Below are positions 1-9,015 of a DNA stretch of 49,240 nucleotides, one piece after another (within the stretch, counting starts at the first letter, position 1; every line of letters begins with the position of its first letter). The notes beneath the pieces are model-generated. The model was not told where the DNA came from. It was given only the letters and a program-made list of their open reading frames with translations, and searched no databases. Source of the DNA: DATKKX01 sp035542775 (GTDB lineage: Bacteria > Planctomycetota > Phycisphaerae > UBA1845 > UTPLA1); contig DATKKX010000514.1 of the NCBI GenBank assembly GCA_035542775.1, positions 1 to 49,240 on the forward strand, read 5' to 3'. The translations under genes were made by a program, and so were the position numbers.

Positions 1-141
1 ATCGGCCGACGGGCCGAACTGGAGAAACCGGCATTTCTGATCTATGTTTGACGTATAGGTCTTTGGCGTTCGGCGGCACGGCCCGAGTGTGGGGCGTGCT
101 GTTTCGGGTTGCCCCTTAGCCCTCAGAGGTGGGTACAGGCC

Positions 142-1605
142 ATGAAACTCACAGCCAGACTGATGTACATGCTCCTTGGAGTGATCATCATCGGCGTAGC
201 CATCAACGCATACCTGAGGGTCCAGCGCGAGATCAGGTTCTTCGACCTCGACATGGAGAGGGATGAGCTTGCTCTGGGGCACGGCCTGCGCAGCGCCGTC
301 TCCGGCGTCTGGGCTTCCGCCGGTCAGCAAGCCGCCATGGAACTCATCACCGCCGCCAACCAGGGCAGGCACATAGCACGAAGTCGATGGGTGTGGCTGG
401 ACTCGCGGGCGGAAGATCCCTATCGACCTCGCGTGTCGCACGCCGAGCTTGAGCCCTTGGCCCGCGGCGAGAGCATCTCCGTCAAGAAGGAACACGGGGA
501 GTTCAGCGGATACCGCTACACCTACGTGCCCGTGCCTGTCGAACCCTCTCGACTGGGGGCGATTGAGATCAGCGAGCCTTTGTCGCAGATCGACGAGTAC
601 ACCCGGGAAACCATCATCCGGACCGTCATCACGACGGGCCTGATGACGGTCTACATCGCCTGTCTCATGGGAGTCTTCGGAGTGTGGCTGGTCGGGCGCC
701 CTCTGCACCTGCTGATCGAAAAGGCCAAACGCGTGGGTTCGGGCGATCTTTCCGGTCCGCTGCACATCCCAGGGCGTAACGAGTTGTCCGAACTCGCCGC
801 CACAATGAACGCGATGTGCCAGAGTCTCATCGCCGCCCAGGAGAGGATCGCCGCGGAGACCGCCGCCCGCATTGAAACTCTTGAGCAACTGCGCCACGCG
901 GACCGCCTGAAGACCGTGGGACGTCTGGCCTCCGGCGTGGCCCATGAATTGGGGACGCCGCTGAACGTGGTCTCGGGAAGGGCCGGCTTGGTCGAGTCAG
1001 GGGGGCTTTCCGAAGCGGAAACCGTGGAGAACGCCAGAATTATCAGGACTCAGGCTGAACGGATGACCACGCTCATACGCCAACTCATGGACTTTGCCCG
1101 CCGACGACCACCGGAAAAGACGGCCGTCGATCTGCGGCAGGTCACCCGCCAGACGCTGGAACTTCTGGAGACGCTCGCCCGCAAGCGCAATACGATTTTG
1201 AGCCTCACGGGTGATGATACTCCTATGATCGTGAAGGCGGACGCGGGACAGATTGATCAGGCCCTGGCCAATATCGTCATGAATGCTTTACAGTCCATGC
1301 CCCGGGGCGGCAGGATCGAAGTCAACTTGCGGCGAGAACGGGCTCGGCCACCGGAAGGCGAGCCTGGATCCGAGGGGCAGTACGTGTGCCTTTCAGTCCA
1401 GGACGAGGGTGTGGGCATTCCCGAGGACAACCTGCCCCATATCTTCGAGCCGTTCTTCACCACCAAAGAGGTGGGACAAGGGACCGGGCTGGGTCTTTCC
1501 ATCACCTACGGTATCATCCATGAGCACGGCGGCTGGATCAGCGTCTCCAGCGAAGTGGGCAAGGGTAGCCGCTTCTTGATCCACCTGCCGCAGGGGGCCG
1601 ATTGA
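142..1605 (+). CDS. membrane sensor histidine kinase (HAMP-HisKA-HATPase)
   Basis: Two-component sensor kinase, 487 aa from the ATG at 142. That ATG follows a clear ribosome site (AGAGGTGGG, 8 nt spacing); an upstream in-frame TTG at 109 has none. A hydrophobic N-terminus (about residues 8-26) and a second membrane helix (about 170-195) bracket a roughly 140-residue extracytoplasmic sensor I cannot assign. HAMP follows, then HisKA with the phospho-accepting His268 in GVAHELGTPLN. The ATPase part shows the N box (NALQSMPRGG), G1 (DEGVGIPEDN), the F box (FEPFFTTKE) and G2 (GQGTGLGLS). The stop overlaps the next gene's ATG by 1 nt (TGATG), so the pair is probably translationally coupled. The architecture is typical of kinases paired with NtrC-type regulators. 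The input signal is unknown. Confidence 0.93.
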   Translation: MKLTARLMYMLLGVIIIGVAINAYLRVQREIRFFDLDMERDELALGHGLRSAVSGVWASAGQQAAMELITAANQGRHIARSRWVWLDSRAEDPYRPRVSHAELEPLARGESISVKKEHGEFSGYRYTYVPVPVEPSRLGAIEISEPLSQIDEYTRETIIRTVITTGLMTVYIACLMGVFGVWLVGRPLHLLIEKAKRVGSGDLSGPLHIPGRNELSELAATMNAMCQSLIAAQERIAAETAARIETLEQLRHADRLKTVGRLASGVAHELGTPLNVVSGRAGLVESGGLSEAETVENARIIRTQAERMTTLIRQLMDFARRRPPEKTAVDLRQVTRQTLELLETLARKRNTILSLTGDDTPMIVKADAGQIDQALANIVMNALQSMPRGGRIEVNLRRERARPPEGEPGSEGQYVCLSVQDEGVGIPEDNLPHIFEPFFTTKEVGQGTGLGLSITYGIIHEHGGWISVSSEVGKGSRFLIHLPQGAD

Positions 1606-2981
1606 TGGCCGGACGAATCCTGATAGTCGACGACGAGCAGAGCTTGTGCGAACTGATCGAGTGCGGGCTGCGCTCCCGAGGGTTCGCCTGCTCATGGTAC
1701 ACCTCGGCCGAAGCAGCCTTCATGGCCCTGAAGAGCGAGACCTTCGACGTGGCCCTCACCGACCTGAGCATGCCGGGCATGAGCGGAATCGAGCTGTGCG
1801 AGCGCATCGTCGCCAACCGCCCGGACGTGCCCGTTGTGGTCATGACCTCATTCGGCAGCCTGGAGACGGCCGTGGCCGCCATTCGCGCGGGCGCCTACGA
1901 TTTCATAACCAAGCCTTTTGAACTGGAGATGCTCGTTCTGGTGCTGGAACGCGCCATCAGCCATCGAGCCATGGGCCAGAAGATCAAGCTGCTCAGCGAG
2001 GCGGTGGAGCAATTTTCCCACTTCGATGAAATGGTCGGAGCCAGCCCGGCAATGCGGGAACTCTACGATCAAGTGGCCCGGATTGCCGATTCCGAAACCT
2101 CCATCCTGATCGCCGGCGAGAGCGGCACGGGCAAGGAACTGGTCGCTCGCGTGCTGCACAAGAGGAGTCGCCGCAGCGCCGGCCCGTTTGTCGCGGTGAA
2201 TTGCGTCGCCCTGCCGGAGACGCTGCTGGAGAGCGAGCTGTTCGGGCACACGCGCGGCGCCTTCACGGACGCCCGAACAGCACGCCAGGGTCTGTTCCTG
2301 CAGGCTGACGGCGGAACGCTGCTGCTGGATGAAATCGGGGATCTGCCCGCTGCTCTGCAGCCCAAGCTGCTGCGTGTTCTCGAGGATCGGGTGGTGCGTC
2401 CGGTCGGCGGCGAGGACGAGAAACCGTTCGATGTGCGAATCATTGCCGCGACAAACCGTGATCTGGAGGCCGCCGTCGAGGAAGGGCGGTTCCGCAGGGA
2501 TCTGTTCTTTCGCATCAACGTCATACAGGTCCAGCTTCCACCGCTGCGCGCCCGAGCGACGGACGTGCTCCTGCTGGCCCAGCACTTCCTGGGGCCGTTG
2601 GCGGCGCGGGCCGGGAAAGACGTGGTCGGTCTTTCCGACGGCGTGGCCGAGAGACTGTTGAACTACACCTGGCCGGGAAACGTGCGGGAGCTGCGAAACA
2701 CCATCGAGCGGGCCGTGGCCCTGACCCGGCACGACAGGCTTATCGTCGACGATCTCCCGGAGAAGATCCGCAATTACCGCAGTTCCACCGTGCTGGTGGG
2801 AAGCGACGATCCGACGGAGTTGGCCTCCATGGAGGAAGTCGAGCGGCGCTACATCCTGCATGTTCTCAAAGCCGCCGGCGACAACCGGACGCTTGCCGCC
2901 CGCATCCTGGGGCTGGATCGCAAAACGCTGTACCGCAAGCTGCTGCAATACGGTGCGGTGCGGGACGAGAAGCCTTCGTAA
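1605..2981 (+). CDS. NtrC-family sigma54-dependent response regulator
   Basis: 458 aa, start ATG overlapping the kinase stop. Domain order: receiver (residues 1-120, phospho-acceptor Asp53 in LTDLSMP, Lys in FITKPFE), sigma54-activator AAA+ domain (Walker A GESGTGKE at 171-178, Walker B GGTLLLDEIGDLP), and a Fis-type helix-turn-helix at the C-terminus (ILGLDRKTLYRKL). The sigma54-contact loop reads GAFTDA at 218-223 rather than GAFTGA, a variant that still keeps the key Phe-Thr. Family knowledge: phosphorylation by the partner kinase drives oligomerisation and ATP-dependent opening of sigma54 promoters. A likely target lies directly downstream: a -24/-12 promoter at 3187-3201 preceded by palindromes. 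Confident for family; the regulon is inferred. Confidence 0.95.
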   Translation: MAGRILIVDDEQSLCELIECGLRSRGFACSWYTSAEAAFMALKSETFDVALTDLSMPGMSGIELCERIVANRPDVPVVVMTSFGSLETAVAAIRAGAYDFITKPFELEMLVLVLERAISHRAMGQKIKLLSEAVEQFSHFDEMVGASPAMRELYDQVARIADSETSILIAGESGTGKELVARVLHKRSRRSAGPFVAVNCVALPETLLESELFGHTRGAFTDARTARQGLFLQADGGTLLLDEIGDLPAALQPKLLRVLEDRVVRPVGGEDEKPFDVRIIAATNRDLEAAVEEGRFRRDLFFRINVIQVQLPPLRARATDVLLLAQHFLGPLAARAGKDVVGLSDGVAERLLNYTWPGNVRELRNTIERAVALTRHDRLIVDDLPEKIRNYRSSTVLVGSDDPTELASMEEVERRYILHVLKAAGDNRTLAARILGLDRKTLYRKLLQYGAVRDEKPS

Positions 2982-3113
2982 CGGGGCAGATTTGCACTTC
3001 ATCGGCCACCGGGGACTCGTGGCATTTCGCCCCAACGTGGCAAGACGCCCCCGAACCTGGATCGATCCCGCGCTGCTGTGGCCACACGCACGAAATTGAG
3101 CTGCGGAAGCGGC

Positions 3114-3174
3114 GCCCCGGCGCAGGCCGGGGCTGAATGCCCCGGTGCATGTCGCACGGAGCCCCGTTTGGGGC
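3114..3174. promoter_or_regulatory. tandem GCCCC/GGGGC palindromes, candidate enhancer for the NtrC-type regulator
   Basis: Three perfect inverted repeats sit side by side: GCCCCGGC-gcag-GCCGGGGC (3114-3133), CCGGGGC-tgaat-GCCCCGG (3127-3145, sharing an arm with the first) and GCCCC-gttt-GGGGC (3161-3174). They lie between the activator gene and the sigma54-type promoter, at roughly -100 to -40 of its expected start site. Fis-type activators bind dyads upstream of their promoters, so an enhancer role is plausible. An RNA hairpin or transcription end for the kinase-regulator pair is the alternative. The repeats are directly visible; the function is inferred. Confidence 0.45.
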
Positions 3175-3186
3175 GTCACCACGCAT

Positions 3187-3201
3187 TGGCATGGGGTTTG
3201 C
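3187..3201 (+). promoter_or_regulatory. sigma54 (-24/-12) promoter
   Basis: TGGCATG-GGGT-TTGC has GG at 3188-3189 and GC at 3200-3201 with the obligatory 10 bp between. It matches the TGGCACG-N4-TTGC consensus at all but one position. The predicted start near 3213 gives a leader of about 44 nt before the receiver gene at 3257. The neighbouring sigma54 activator gene supports it. The same bases can also form an ATGGG/CCCAT hairpin followed by TTTTT (3191-3209), so a terminator reading cannot be excluded. Confidence 0.6.
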
Positions 3202-3256
3202 CCATTTTTACGGGTGGGCTAACGCGCCCATCGGGAGAACCTGAAGGGAGTTCGTC

Positions 3257-3853
3257 ATGATTTCCTCACCGAGCATTGGGCAGAACGTGGCAGGCGACAA
3301 CGAGACCGTCGAATCCGGTTGCCGTCCTTCCGAAACGCAGACGATGACGGCGGGACACGCTGCGACGACTCGGATGGGGCTCGATCCGGAAACGGAGCTT
3401 CTCTCTGCCAGGGATTCCGAAGTGTCAAGACACGCGCCGCGCATCCTCCTCGCGGAAGATGACAATGAGATGCGCAGCTTGATGGCGCATCTGCTTCGTC
3501 GGGACGGCTACGAGGTTGTCGAGTGCCCGAACGGCGTCGGCCTCCTTGACTATCTCTCGACGTTTCTGGGCCGGAGCGAGCCGGAACATTTCGATCTGGT
3601 TATTTCTGACATTCGAATGCCGGGCCTGAGCGGTCTGGAGGTCGTCGGTGGGCTGCATCGGCGGCCCGACTTTCCGCCGGCCATCCTGATGACGGCGTTC
3701 GGCGACGCCGAGACGCACGCGGAAGCCAAGGAGATCGGTGTCGCCGCGATGTTCGACAAGCCCTTTGACATGCATGAACTGATGGCCAAGGTCCGCGAGA
3801 CGGTGCCCCGGTGGGGAGGCGCCGGTTCGGACTGCGGCACCAATCCAACTTGA
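3257..3853 (+). CDS. single-domain response regulator (CheY-like receiver)
   Basis: 198 aa, ATG preceded by AGGGAG. The first ~60 residues are a polar, unrecognised N-terminal extension. The rest is one receiver domain: acidic pocket ILLAEDDNEMR, phospho-acceptor Asp118 in VISDIRMPG, switch Thr in LMTAFGD, and Lys in FDKPFD. There is no output domain, so it probably acts by protein contact or as a phosphate sink or relay. It follows the NtrC-type regulator on the same strand but has its own sigma54-like promoter, suggesting it is a target of that regulator and feeds back on the same pathway. The partner is unknown. Confidence 0.85.
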   Translation: MISSPSIGQNVAGDNETVESGCRPSETQTMTAGHAATTRMGLDPETELLSARDSEVSRHAPRILLAEDDNEMRSLMAHLLRRDGYEVVECPNGVGLLDYLSTFLGRSEPEHFDLVISDIRMPGLSGLEVVGGLHRRPDFPPAILMTAFGDAETHAEAKEIGVAAMFDKPFDMHELMAKVRETVPRWGGAGSDCGTNPT

Positions 3854-4525
3854 GGAATGCGTGTGGACGGTTGACAGGTTTCCGCCGAGGAAGCCTGGCG
3901 GGAGATCTCCGGTGCCGAACGAACAGACCACGGCACGTTCTGCGATCTCGGCCGTGCAGGTGATCGCGGCAGAACCTGTCGCCGTCCAGCTTGAGCTCTA
4001 CAAAGTGTTTGTGTCTGTCGCCGGCGGTGCGGCACGTGCCCACCGGGATCGAGTCCGTCCGCGTGGACGGATTGATGCCCGCGTCGGCAGGTTATTCGCC
4101 GGCGACGACCAGGCCGGCGTGGCCACCATCAACGACGATTCGGGTGCTCCCCTGCCTCCTCCTGCCCATCCTCGGATGGTGGCCACTCCGCCGGATGGTT
4201 AGAGCAGACCGTTCGCATTCAACTGGTGCGCGGAGCGCCGTGGGGAGTGTGGCGGCCCGCGGAGGTGCTTGAAAACATCGCCTTTAGAGGCGAGGAAGAT
4301 AAGCCTTACTTCACGGCCGGATCTATCGGCAAGGCCCTGGGGCCACACACAGAGGACGCATGAGGAACGAGGGCTTCGGCTCGTTCCGGCGTCGTGTGAC
4401 CATCAACGAGGCCGAGTCGGGCTGGTCCGGCAGCCGCTTGGTGGTGCCGGCGTTTGCTGAGCGATCGCAGCCTCTCCAGCTACTCAGCAGACGCCGGCTC
4501 ACGTTTCAGAATGGCGAGGGGGGCT
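3854..4525 (+). other. no intact gene; possible degenerate coding remnants
   Basis: No convincing full gene lies here. One forward frame gives a protein-like peptide ending at the TGA of 4361-4363 (GVWRPAEVLENIAFRGEED is its most protein-like part). An ATG at 4360 overlaps that stop (ATGA) and opens a 58-codon frame to 4536 (RRVTINEAESGWSG near its start), running 11 bp into the convergent cupin gene. The frames upstream (3861-4202) shift and have no recognisable family. I read this as decayed coding sequence or one or two very small genes, and cannot name it. Confidence 0.2.
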
Positions 4526-4846
4526 TCACACCTTGATAAGCGAAAGCAGCATGACCACCGGCGTCTTGGTGCGAATGCTGTGTTTCGTCATCGCCGGCAT
4601 GTGGACCCACGAGCCGGGGCGAACCTCCATCGTGTCGCTGCCCAGCGTCAGCGTCGCTTCACCCTGGATAAAGTGCAGAATGGCGGGCATCGACGCGGTA
4701 TGCTCGGAGAGTTCCTGGCCGGGGGAGAAGGTGAAGAGCACGACTTTGACGTCGTCATCCGCGTGAATCGTCCTTGTGAGAATGCCGTCAGCAGGCATGG
4801 TTTGGCTCTGGACCAAGTCTGGAATGAAGGTGTAACTGGTATTCAT
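4526..4846 (-). CDS. small cupin-domain protein
   Basis: 106 aa, a single cupin barrel. The first cupin motif is partly conserved (GQELSEHTA through IQGEATLTLG, with one rather than two histidines in the HxH position). The second reads PGSWVHMPAMTKHSI with its metal-type His. Such short cupins bind a metal and act as dioxygenases, isomerases or small-molecule sensors; nothing here tells which. It is monocistronic: convergent with the degenerate region on its 3' side and divergent from the exoprotease gene. The ribosome site is weak (AAAGGG about 10 nt upstream). Confidence 0.8.
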   Translation of the reverse strand: MNTSYTFIPDLVQSQTMPADGILTRTIHADDDVKVVLFTFSPGQELSEHTASMPAILHFIQGEATLTLGSDTMEVRPGSWVHMPAMTKHSIRTKTPVVMLLSLIKV

Positions 4847-5225
4847 GGGTAAGGGCCCTTTGGGGGCCTTCCGCTGGGGCCGCGGAGGGCTTCGCCAACA
4901 TGATAGTTGGGCTTGCTTCGCCGCGACAGATCCCGGGGCACCGGAAGGGCCGCTCGAACGGCTTCATTTCTGTCCTGTCCCTTGTCGGCATCGCCGAAAT
5001 AGGGATATCGCAAGAAAAATGACCATTGGGGGGCCTGACCAGGTTGGAGCCGACAGCCCGGAATGATAAAATGGCCGTGCAGAAGGGTAGTGGGAAGCCG
5101 GCAGGGTGGAAGGGCGGGCCGGCGGGTTTTTGTCACTCCATTCCGGGCTTCTGAAAAGAGATCGGGTCGCGCATAGCGCCCAGGTCTATGCGCATCGACA
5201 GTGCATGTGACAAAGGTGGTGGAAC
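4847..5225. other. divergent intergenic region with a GC hairpin and T run
   Basis: This is the regulatory space between the minus-strand cupin gene and the plus-strand exoprotease gene. GCCGGC (5097-5102) can pair with GCCGGC (5118-5123), followed by GGGTTTTT (5124-5131), which resembles a rho-independent terminator on the plus strand. No plus-strand gene lies upstream for it to end, so it may attenuate the exoprotease transcript instead. AAAGGTGG at 5212-5219 is the exoprotease ribosome site. Confidence 0.3.
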
Positions 5226-8200
5226 ATGTCCAGATGGAGTCTCTGTTTCATTGTTGCGGTGCTGACGGTGGCCGGGCTGATCTCTTCACCTGCCTGGGCA
5301 CAGGAGCGCGTCTGGCCAGTTGCTCCGGACCTGGCCTCGGAGACCATCCAGCCGACGGCGTGGTCTCGCGCCGTGCAGGATGTCGCGGTGGTGCAGCAAG
5401 TGGAAACGGCGACCATCGATCTGGAGGCCGTAAAGCTCGAGGATGACTGGCGCAGCGAGCAGGGCCTCCCCCCGCGCTTCGCCATCCCGAACACCGTCTT
5501 GATCACCCCGGCGACGGGAGGAACCTGGGAGTACCTCGACGACGAAACGTTGCTCTGGCGGCTGCGCATCACGTGCTCCGGGGCGCAGTCGATCAACCTC
5601 GGCTTCACCCAGTATTTCATGCCTCCCGGCGGGCACCTGATGCTGTACTCAGTCGACGGCAGCGAGAAGACCCGTGCCTTCACCGAGGACGACAACCAGG
5701 ATCATGGGCAGCTGTGGACTCCGGTAGTCACCTCGGACGACATCGTGGTGGAGCTGACCATTCCGCAGTCAGTCCTCGGCGATTTGAAGCTGGAGTTGGG
5801 GGCCATCAACCACGGCTATCGGTTCTTCCACAAAACCGCCAAGGACGACGCCGGACCGCGGGCCGGTGCTTGCGAGATTGACGTGATTTGCCCGGACGGC
5901 GATCCATGGCGCAACGAAATCCCGGCCATCGGGGTCTATACACTGAACGGCTCGTGGACCTGCTCGGGCGCCATGGTCAACAACACCTCGGGAGACCAGA
6001 CGCCCTATTTCCTCACGGCCAACCATTGCGGCGTGACCACCGGCAATGCCGGGACCGTCGTGATGTACTGGAACTTCTACAGCCCCACTTGCGGTGCGCA
6101 CGGTGGGGGTTCCCTGAGTCAGAATCAGAGCGGGGCCACGTTCAAGGCGAGCTGGAGCACCAGTTCGGGCTCGGACTTCTGCCTGTTTCAGTTGAACGCG
6201 GCCCCCAATCCTGCCTGGCAGATCACCTTCGCCGGCTGGGACCGGTCCGACGTGACCAGCGCGGCCAACCCGGTAGGCATCCACCACCCGAACTGCGACG
6301 AAAAGAGCATCAGCTTCACCAACATCACGGCGGTGGTCACGTCGAAGCTCAGCGACACCAGTCCGGGCACGGCCTTGTTTCTCAAGCTGACCTGGCAGCC
6401 TGTCGCCACCAACCGCGGGGTGACCGAGCCGGGCTCATCGGGCTCGCCGATCTTTGACCAGAACCACCACATCCTGGGGCAACTGTACGGCGGCTACTCC
6501 GCGTGTGGCGCCAGCGACATGCGCGACTGGTATGGGCGCGTGTTTAAGTCATGGACCGGCGGCGCAACCAGCACCACGCGATTGAGCAACTGGCTCGATG
6601 CTGCCGGCACGGGAGCGACTTCCGTCAACACGCTCAACCCCTATGCGGGGATGGTCGTTACGCCGACAGATGGGCTCTCCTCCTCGGGCGCTGCCGGCGG
6701 GCCGTTCTCCCCCAATAGCAAGGTCTATACCATCCAGAACCAGAGCAGCACCAGCATTAACTACACCGTGAGCAAGACAGCCGCCTGGGTGACGCTCAGC
6801 AGCACCGGCGGAACGCTGACCGCCGGTGGATCCACCACCGTCACGGTGTCCATCAACTCGAGCGCTGGTTCGCTCACGGTCGGAACGTACAACGACACGG
6901 TGACCTTCACCAACACCACCAGTCACCAGGGCGATACGACCCGTCCGGTTACGTTGCAGGTCCTGCCCGCCCTGGTGGTCACGCCGGCGGATGGACTGAG
7001 CTCGTCTGGACCCGCCGGCGGACCGTTCTCACCGAGCAGCATTGTCTACACCCTCCAGAACCAAAGCGGCATCAGCATCAACTATACGGTGACCAACACG
7101 GCGAGCTGGGTGACGCTCAGCGGCACGGGCGGTTCCCTGGCCGGCGGAGCTTCCACGAACATCACCGTATCGATCAACTCGACCGCCACCTCACTGCCGA
7201 ACGGCACCTATAACGACACAGTGACGTTCACAAACACGACCAATCACCAGGGCGATACGACACGCTCGGTTACGCTGCAGGTTGGCGTTCCCACCGTGGT
7301 CTACAGCTGGAACATGGATACCAATCCCAACTGGACCATCTCCGGTGGGCAGTGGGCATGGGGCACTCCCGCCGGCAGCAGCGGCGACCCCGGTTCGGGC
7401 CATACGGGCTCGAACGTCTACGGCTACAATCTGAGCGGCCGCTACTCCAACAACATGCCCGAATACTACCTGACGACAACGGCAATCAATTGCGCGAATT
7501 TGACCCAGGTGACGGCAAAATTCTGGCGATGGCTGGGTGTTGAGGACGCTTCCTTCGATCACGCCAGATTCCAGGTCAGCAACAACGGCACTTCCTGGAC
7601 GACTGTCTGGGAAAACCCCACCGGGAGTGACCTGATCGAAACCGCGTGGTCGCAGCAGTCGTACGACATCTCCGCGATAGCAAACAACCAGGCCACGGTC
7701 TATCTGCGCTGGGTAATGGGTACGACTAACAGCTCAACTCGTTTCTGCGGGTGGAACATCGACGATGTGGAGATCTGGGGCCTGGCATCATCCCCGGCCG
7801 ACACCACTCCGCCGACGCCGAACCCCATGACGTTTGCTTCCGCGCCGGCCCCGGCCGGCACGACGTCGATAACCATGACGGCGACGACCGCGACGGATGT
7901 CACTTCGCCGCCGGTTTCCTATTTCTTCCACTTTGTCTCCGGCGGCGCCGGCGGCAGTGACAGCGCCTGGCAGTCCGGTACCACCTACACAGATACGGGG
8001 CTGACGGCGAACACCAGCTATTCATATCAGGTCAAGGCTCGGGACAGTGCCAGCACACCCAACGAGACGGCCTACTCCACGCCGGCATCGACCACGGCCA
8101 CGCTGATCGAGACGCCCACCGGCGTGTCCTTCGGCACGGTGACGGCCAACTCCATCGTGCTCAACGCCGGCGGCACCTTCACCAACCTGACCACCGGCTC

Positions 8201-8867
8201 GTCGGGCCTGTACTTCGACTCCACCACTACCGGCGGGGATGGCGGAATCAATGCCTGGGTGCAGACCACCACCGATACCGCCACGGGCCTGAGCCCGAAC
8301 ACGAGCTATACGTTCCAGGTGAAGGCCCGCAATCAGAGCAGCGTGGAGACGGCTTACAGTCCCACCGCCGCCAAGGTAACGCTGGCCAACGTGCCCACGG
8401 CCCCGACGCTGAGCGGGGCCACCCGGACGGCGTTGAACCTGGACGTGAACGCTAACGGCAACCCGGCGGCAACGCAGTTCGCGGTGATGTGTACAGCGAG
8501 CAGCCCGACGGACTTCAATTGGAACGGCAAGTACGTCAACGCCTCCGGCGGGGCCAGCGCCACGGCGGTGTGGCGGACGGAGGCCCAGTGGGGCGTGACG
8601 ACGGTTCAGGCCTTGCAGGCCTGCACGACGTACACGTTCGCGGTGAAGGCCCGGAACACCGAGCTGGTGGAGACGGCCTTCGGACCAGGTGCGTCGCTGG
8701 GCACGGCGGGACATCTGGGTGACATGGACGGGGACGGCAACGTGGATGGCGCCGACATCCAGTCCTTCGTGACCTGCGCGATTTCCGGCGGGTCGGGCTG
8801 CGCCTGCGCCAACATGACCATCTCCGCGTTCGTGAACTGCCTGCTGCACCCGGGGACGTGCCCGTAA
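5226..8867 (+). CDS. secreted lysyl-endopeptidase-like serine protease, multidomain
   Basis: 1213 aa with a signal peptide ending near SPAWA-Q, exported. A propeptide-like region leads to a trypsin-fold domain resembling Achromobacter lysyl endopeptidase. The likely triad is His267 (LTANHCG), Asp317 (GSDFCLFQL) and Ser405 (EPGSSGSPIF), and many Cys could form disulfides. Next come two ~107-residue BACON-like repeats (about 476-579 and 583-686), a jelly-roll-like domain (about 690-855) and three fibronectin-III-like modules (about 859-1160). The C-terminal tail holds GDMDGDGNVDGADI, a dockerin/EF-hand-like Ca loop common at the ends of planctomycete exoproteins. Ribosome site AAAGGTGG, 6 nt spacing. 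Probably degrades proteins outside the cell or at its surface; cleavage specificity is inferred only from the family. Confidence 0.88.
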   Translation: MSRWSLCFIVAVLTVAGLISSPAWAQERVWPVAPDLASETIQPTAWSRAVQDVAVVQQVETATIDLEAVKLEDDWRSEQGLPPRFAIPNTVLITPATGGTWEYLDDETLLWRLRITCSGAQSINLGFTQYFMPPGGHLMLYSVDGSEKTRAFTEDDNQDHGQLWTPVVTSDDIVVELTIPQSVLGDLKLELGAINHGYRFFHKTAKDDAGPRAGACEIDVICPDGDPWRNEIPAIGVYTLNGSWTCSGAMVNNTSGDQTPYFLTANHCGVTTGNAGTVVMYWNFYSPTCGAHGGGSLSQNQSGATFKASWSTSSGSDFCLFQLNAAPNPAWQITFAGWDRSDVTSAANPVGIHHPNCDEKSISFTNITAVVTSKLSDTSPGTALFLKLTWQPVATNRGVTEPGSSGSPIFDQNHHILGQLYGGYSACGASDMRDWYGRVFKSWTGGATSTTRLSNWLDAAGTGATSVNTLNPYAGMVVTPTDGLSSSGAAGGPFSPNSKVYTIQNQSSTSINYTVSKTAAWVTLSSTGGTLTAGGSTTVTVSINSSAGSLTVGTYNDTVTFTNTTSHQGDTTRPVTLQVLPALVVTPADGLSSSGPAGGPFSPSSIVYTLQNQSGISINYTVTNTASWVTLSGTGGSLAGGASTNITVSINSTATSLPNGTYNDTVTFTNTTNHQGDTTRSVTLQVGVPTVVYSWNMDTNPNWTISGGQWAWGTPAGSSGDPGSGHTGSNVYGYNLSGRYSNNMPEYYLTTTAINCANLTQVTAKFWRWLGVEDASFDHARFQVSNNGTSWTTVWENPTGSDLIETAWSQQSYDISAIANNQATVYLRWVMGTTNSSTRFCGWNIDDVEIWGLASSPADTTPPTPNPMTFASAPAPAGTTSITMTATTATDVTSPPVSYFFHFVSGGAGGSDSAWQSGTTYTDTGLTANTSYSYQVKARDSASTPNETAYSTPASTTATLIETPTGVSFGTVTANSIVLNAGGTFTNLTTGSSGLYFDSTTTGGDGGINAWVQTTTDTATGLSPNTSYTFQVKARNQSSVETAYSPTAAKVTLANVPTAPTLSGATRTALNLDVNANGNPAATQFAVMCTASSPTDFNWNGKYVNASGGASATAVWRTEAQWGVTTVQALQACTTYTFAVKARNTELVETAFGPGASLGTAGHLGDMDGDGNVDGADIQSFVTCAISGGSGCACANMTISAFVNCLLHPGTCP

Positions 8868-9015
8868 CGAGGAAGACCGTACAGCGGATCGCGAATAACC
8901 AAGCCCATGGATCGAGTTGGGTTGATCCTCACCGATTGGTATAGTGCTTTTGTGGGGAGGGCACGGAGGGGATCAGAGAGCCGATCCGTGGGCTTGTCTT
9001 AGGTTGTGTGTGCAG

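Noticed and set aside
1..141. Promoter search upstream of the first histidine kinase
   Set aside because: TTGACG at 49-54 has no matching -10, and no -24/-12 pair was found; only the ribosome site at 125-133 is supported.
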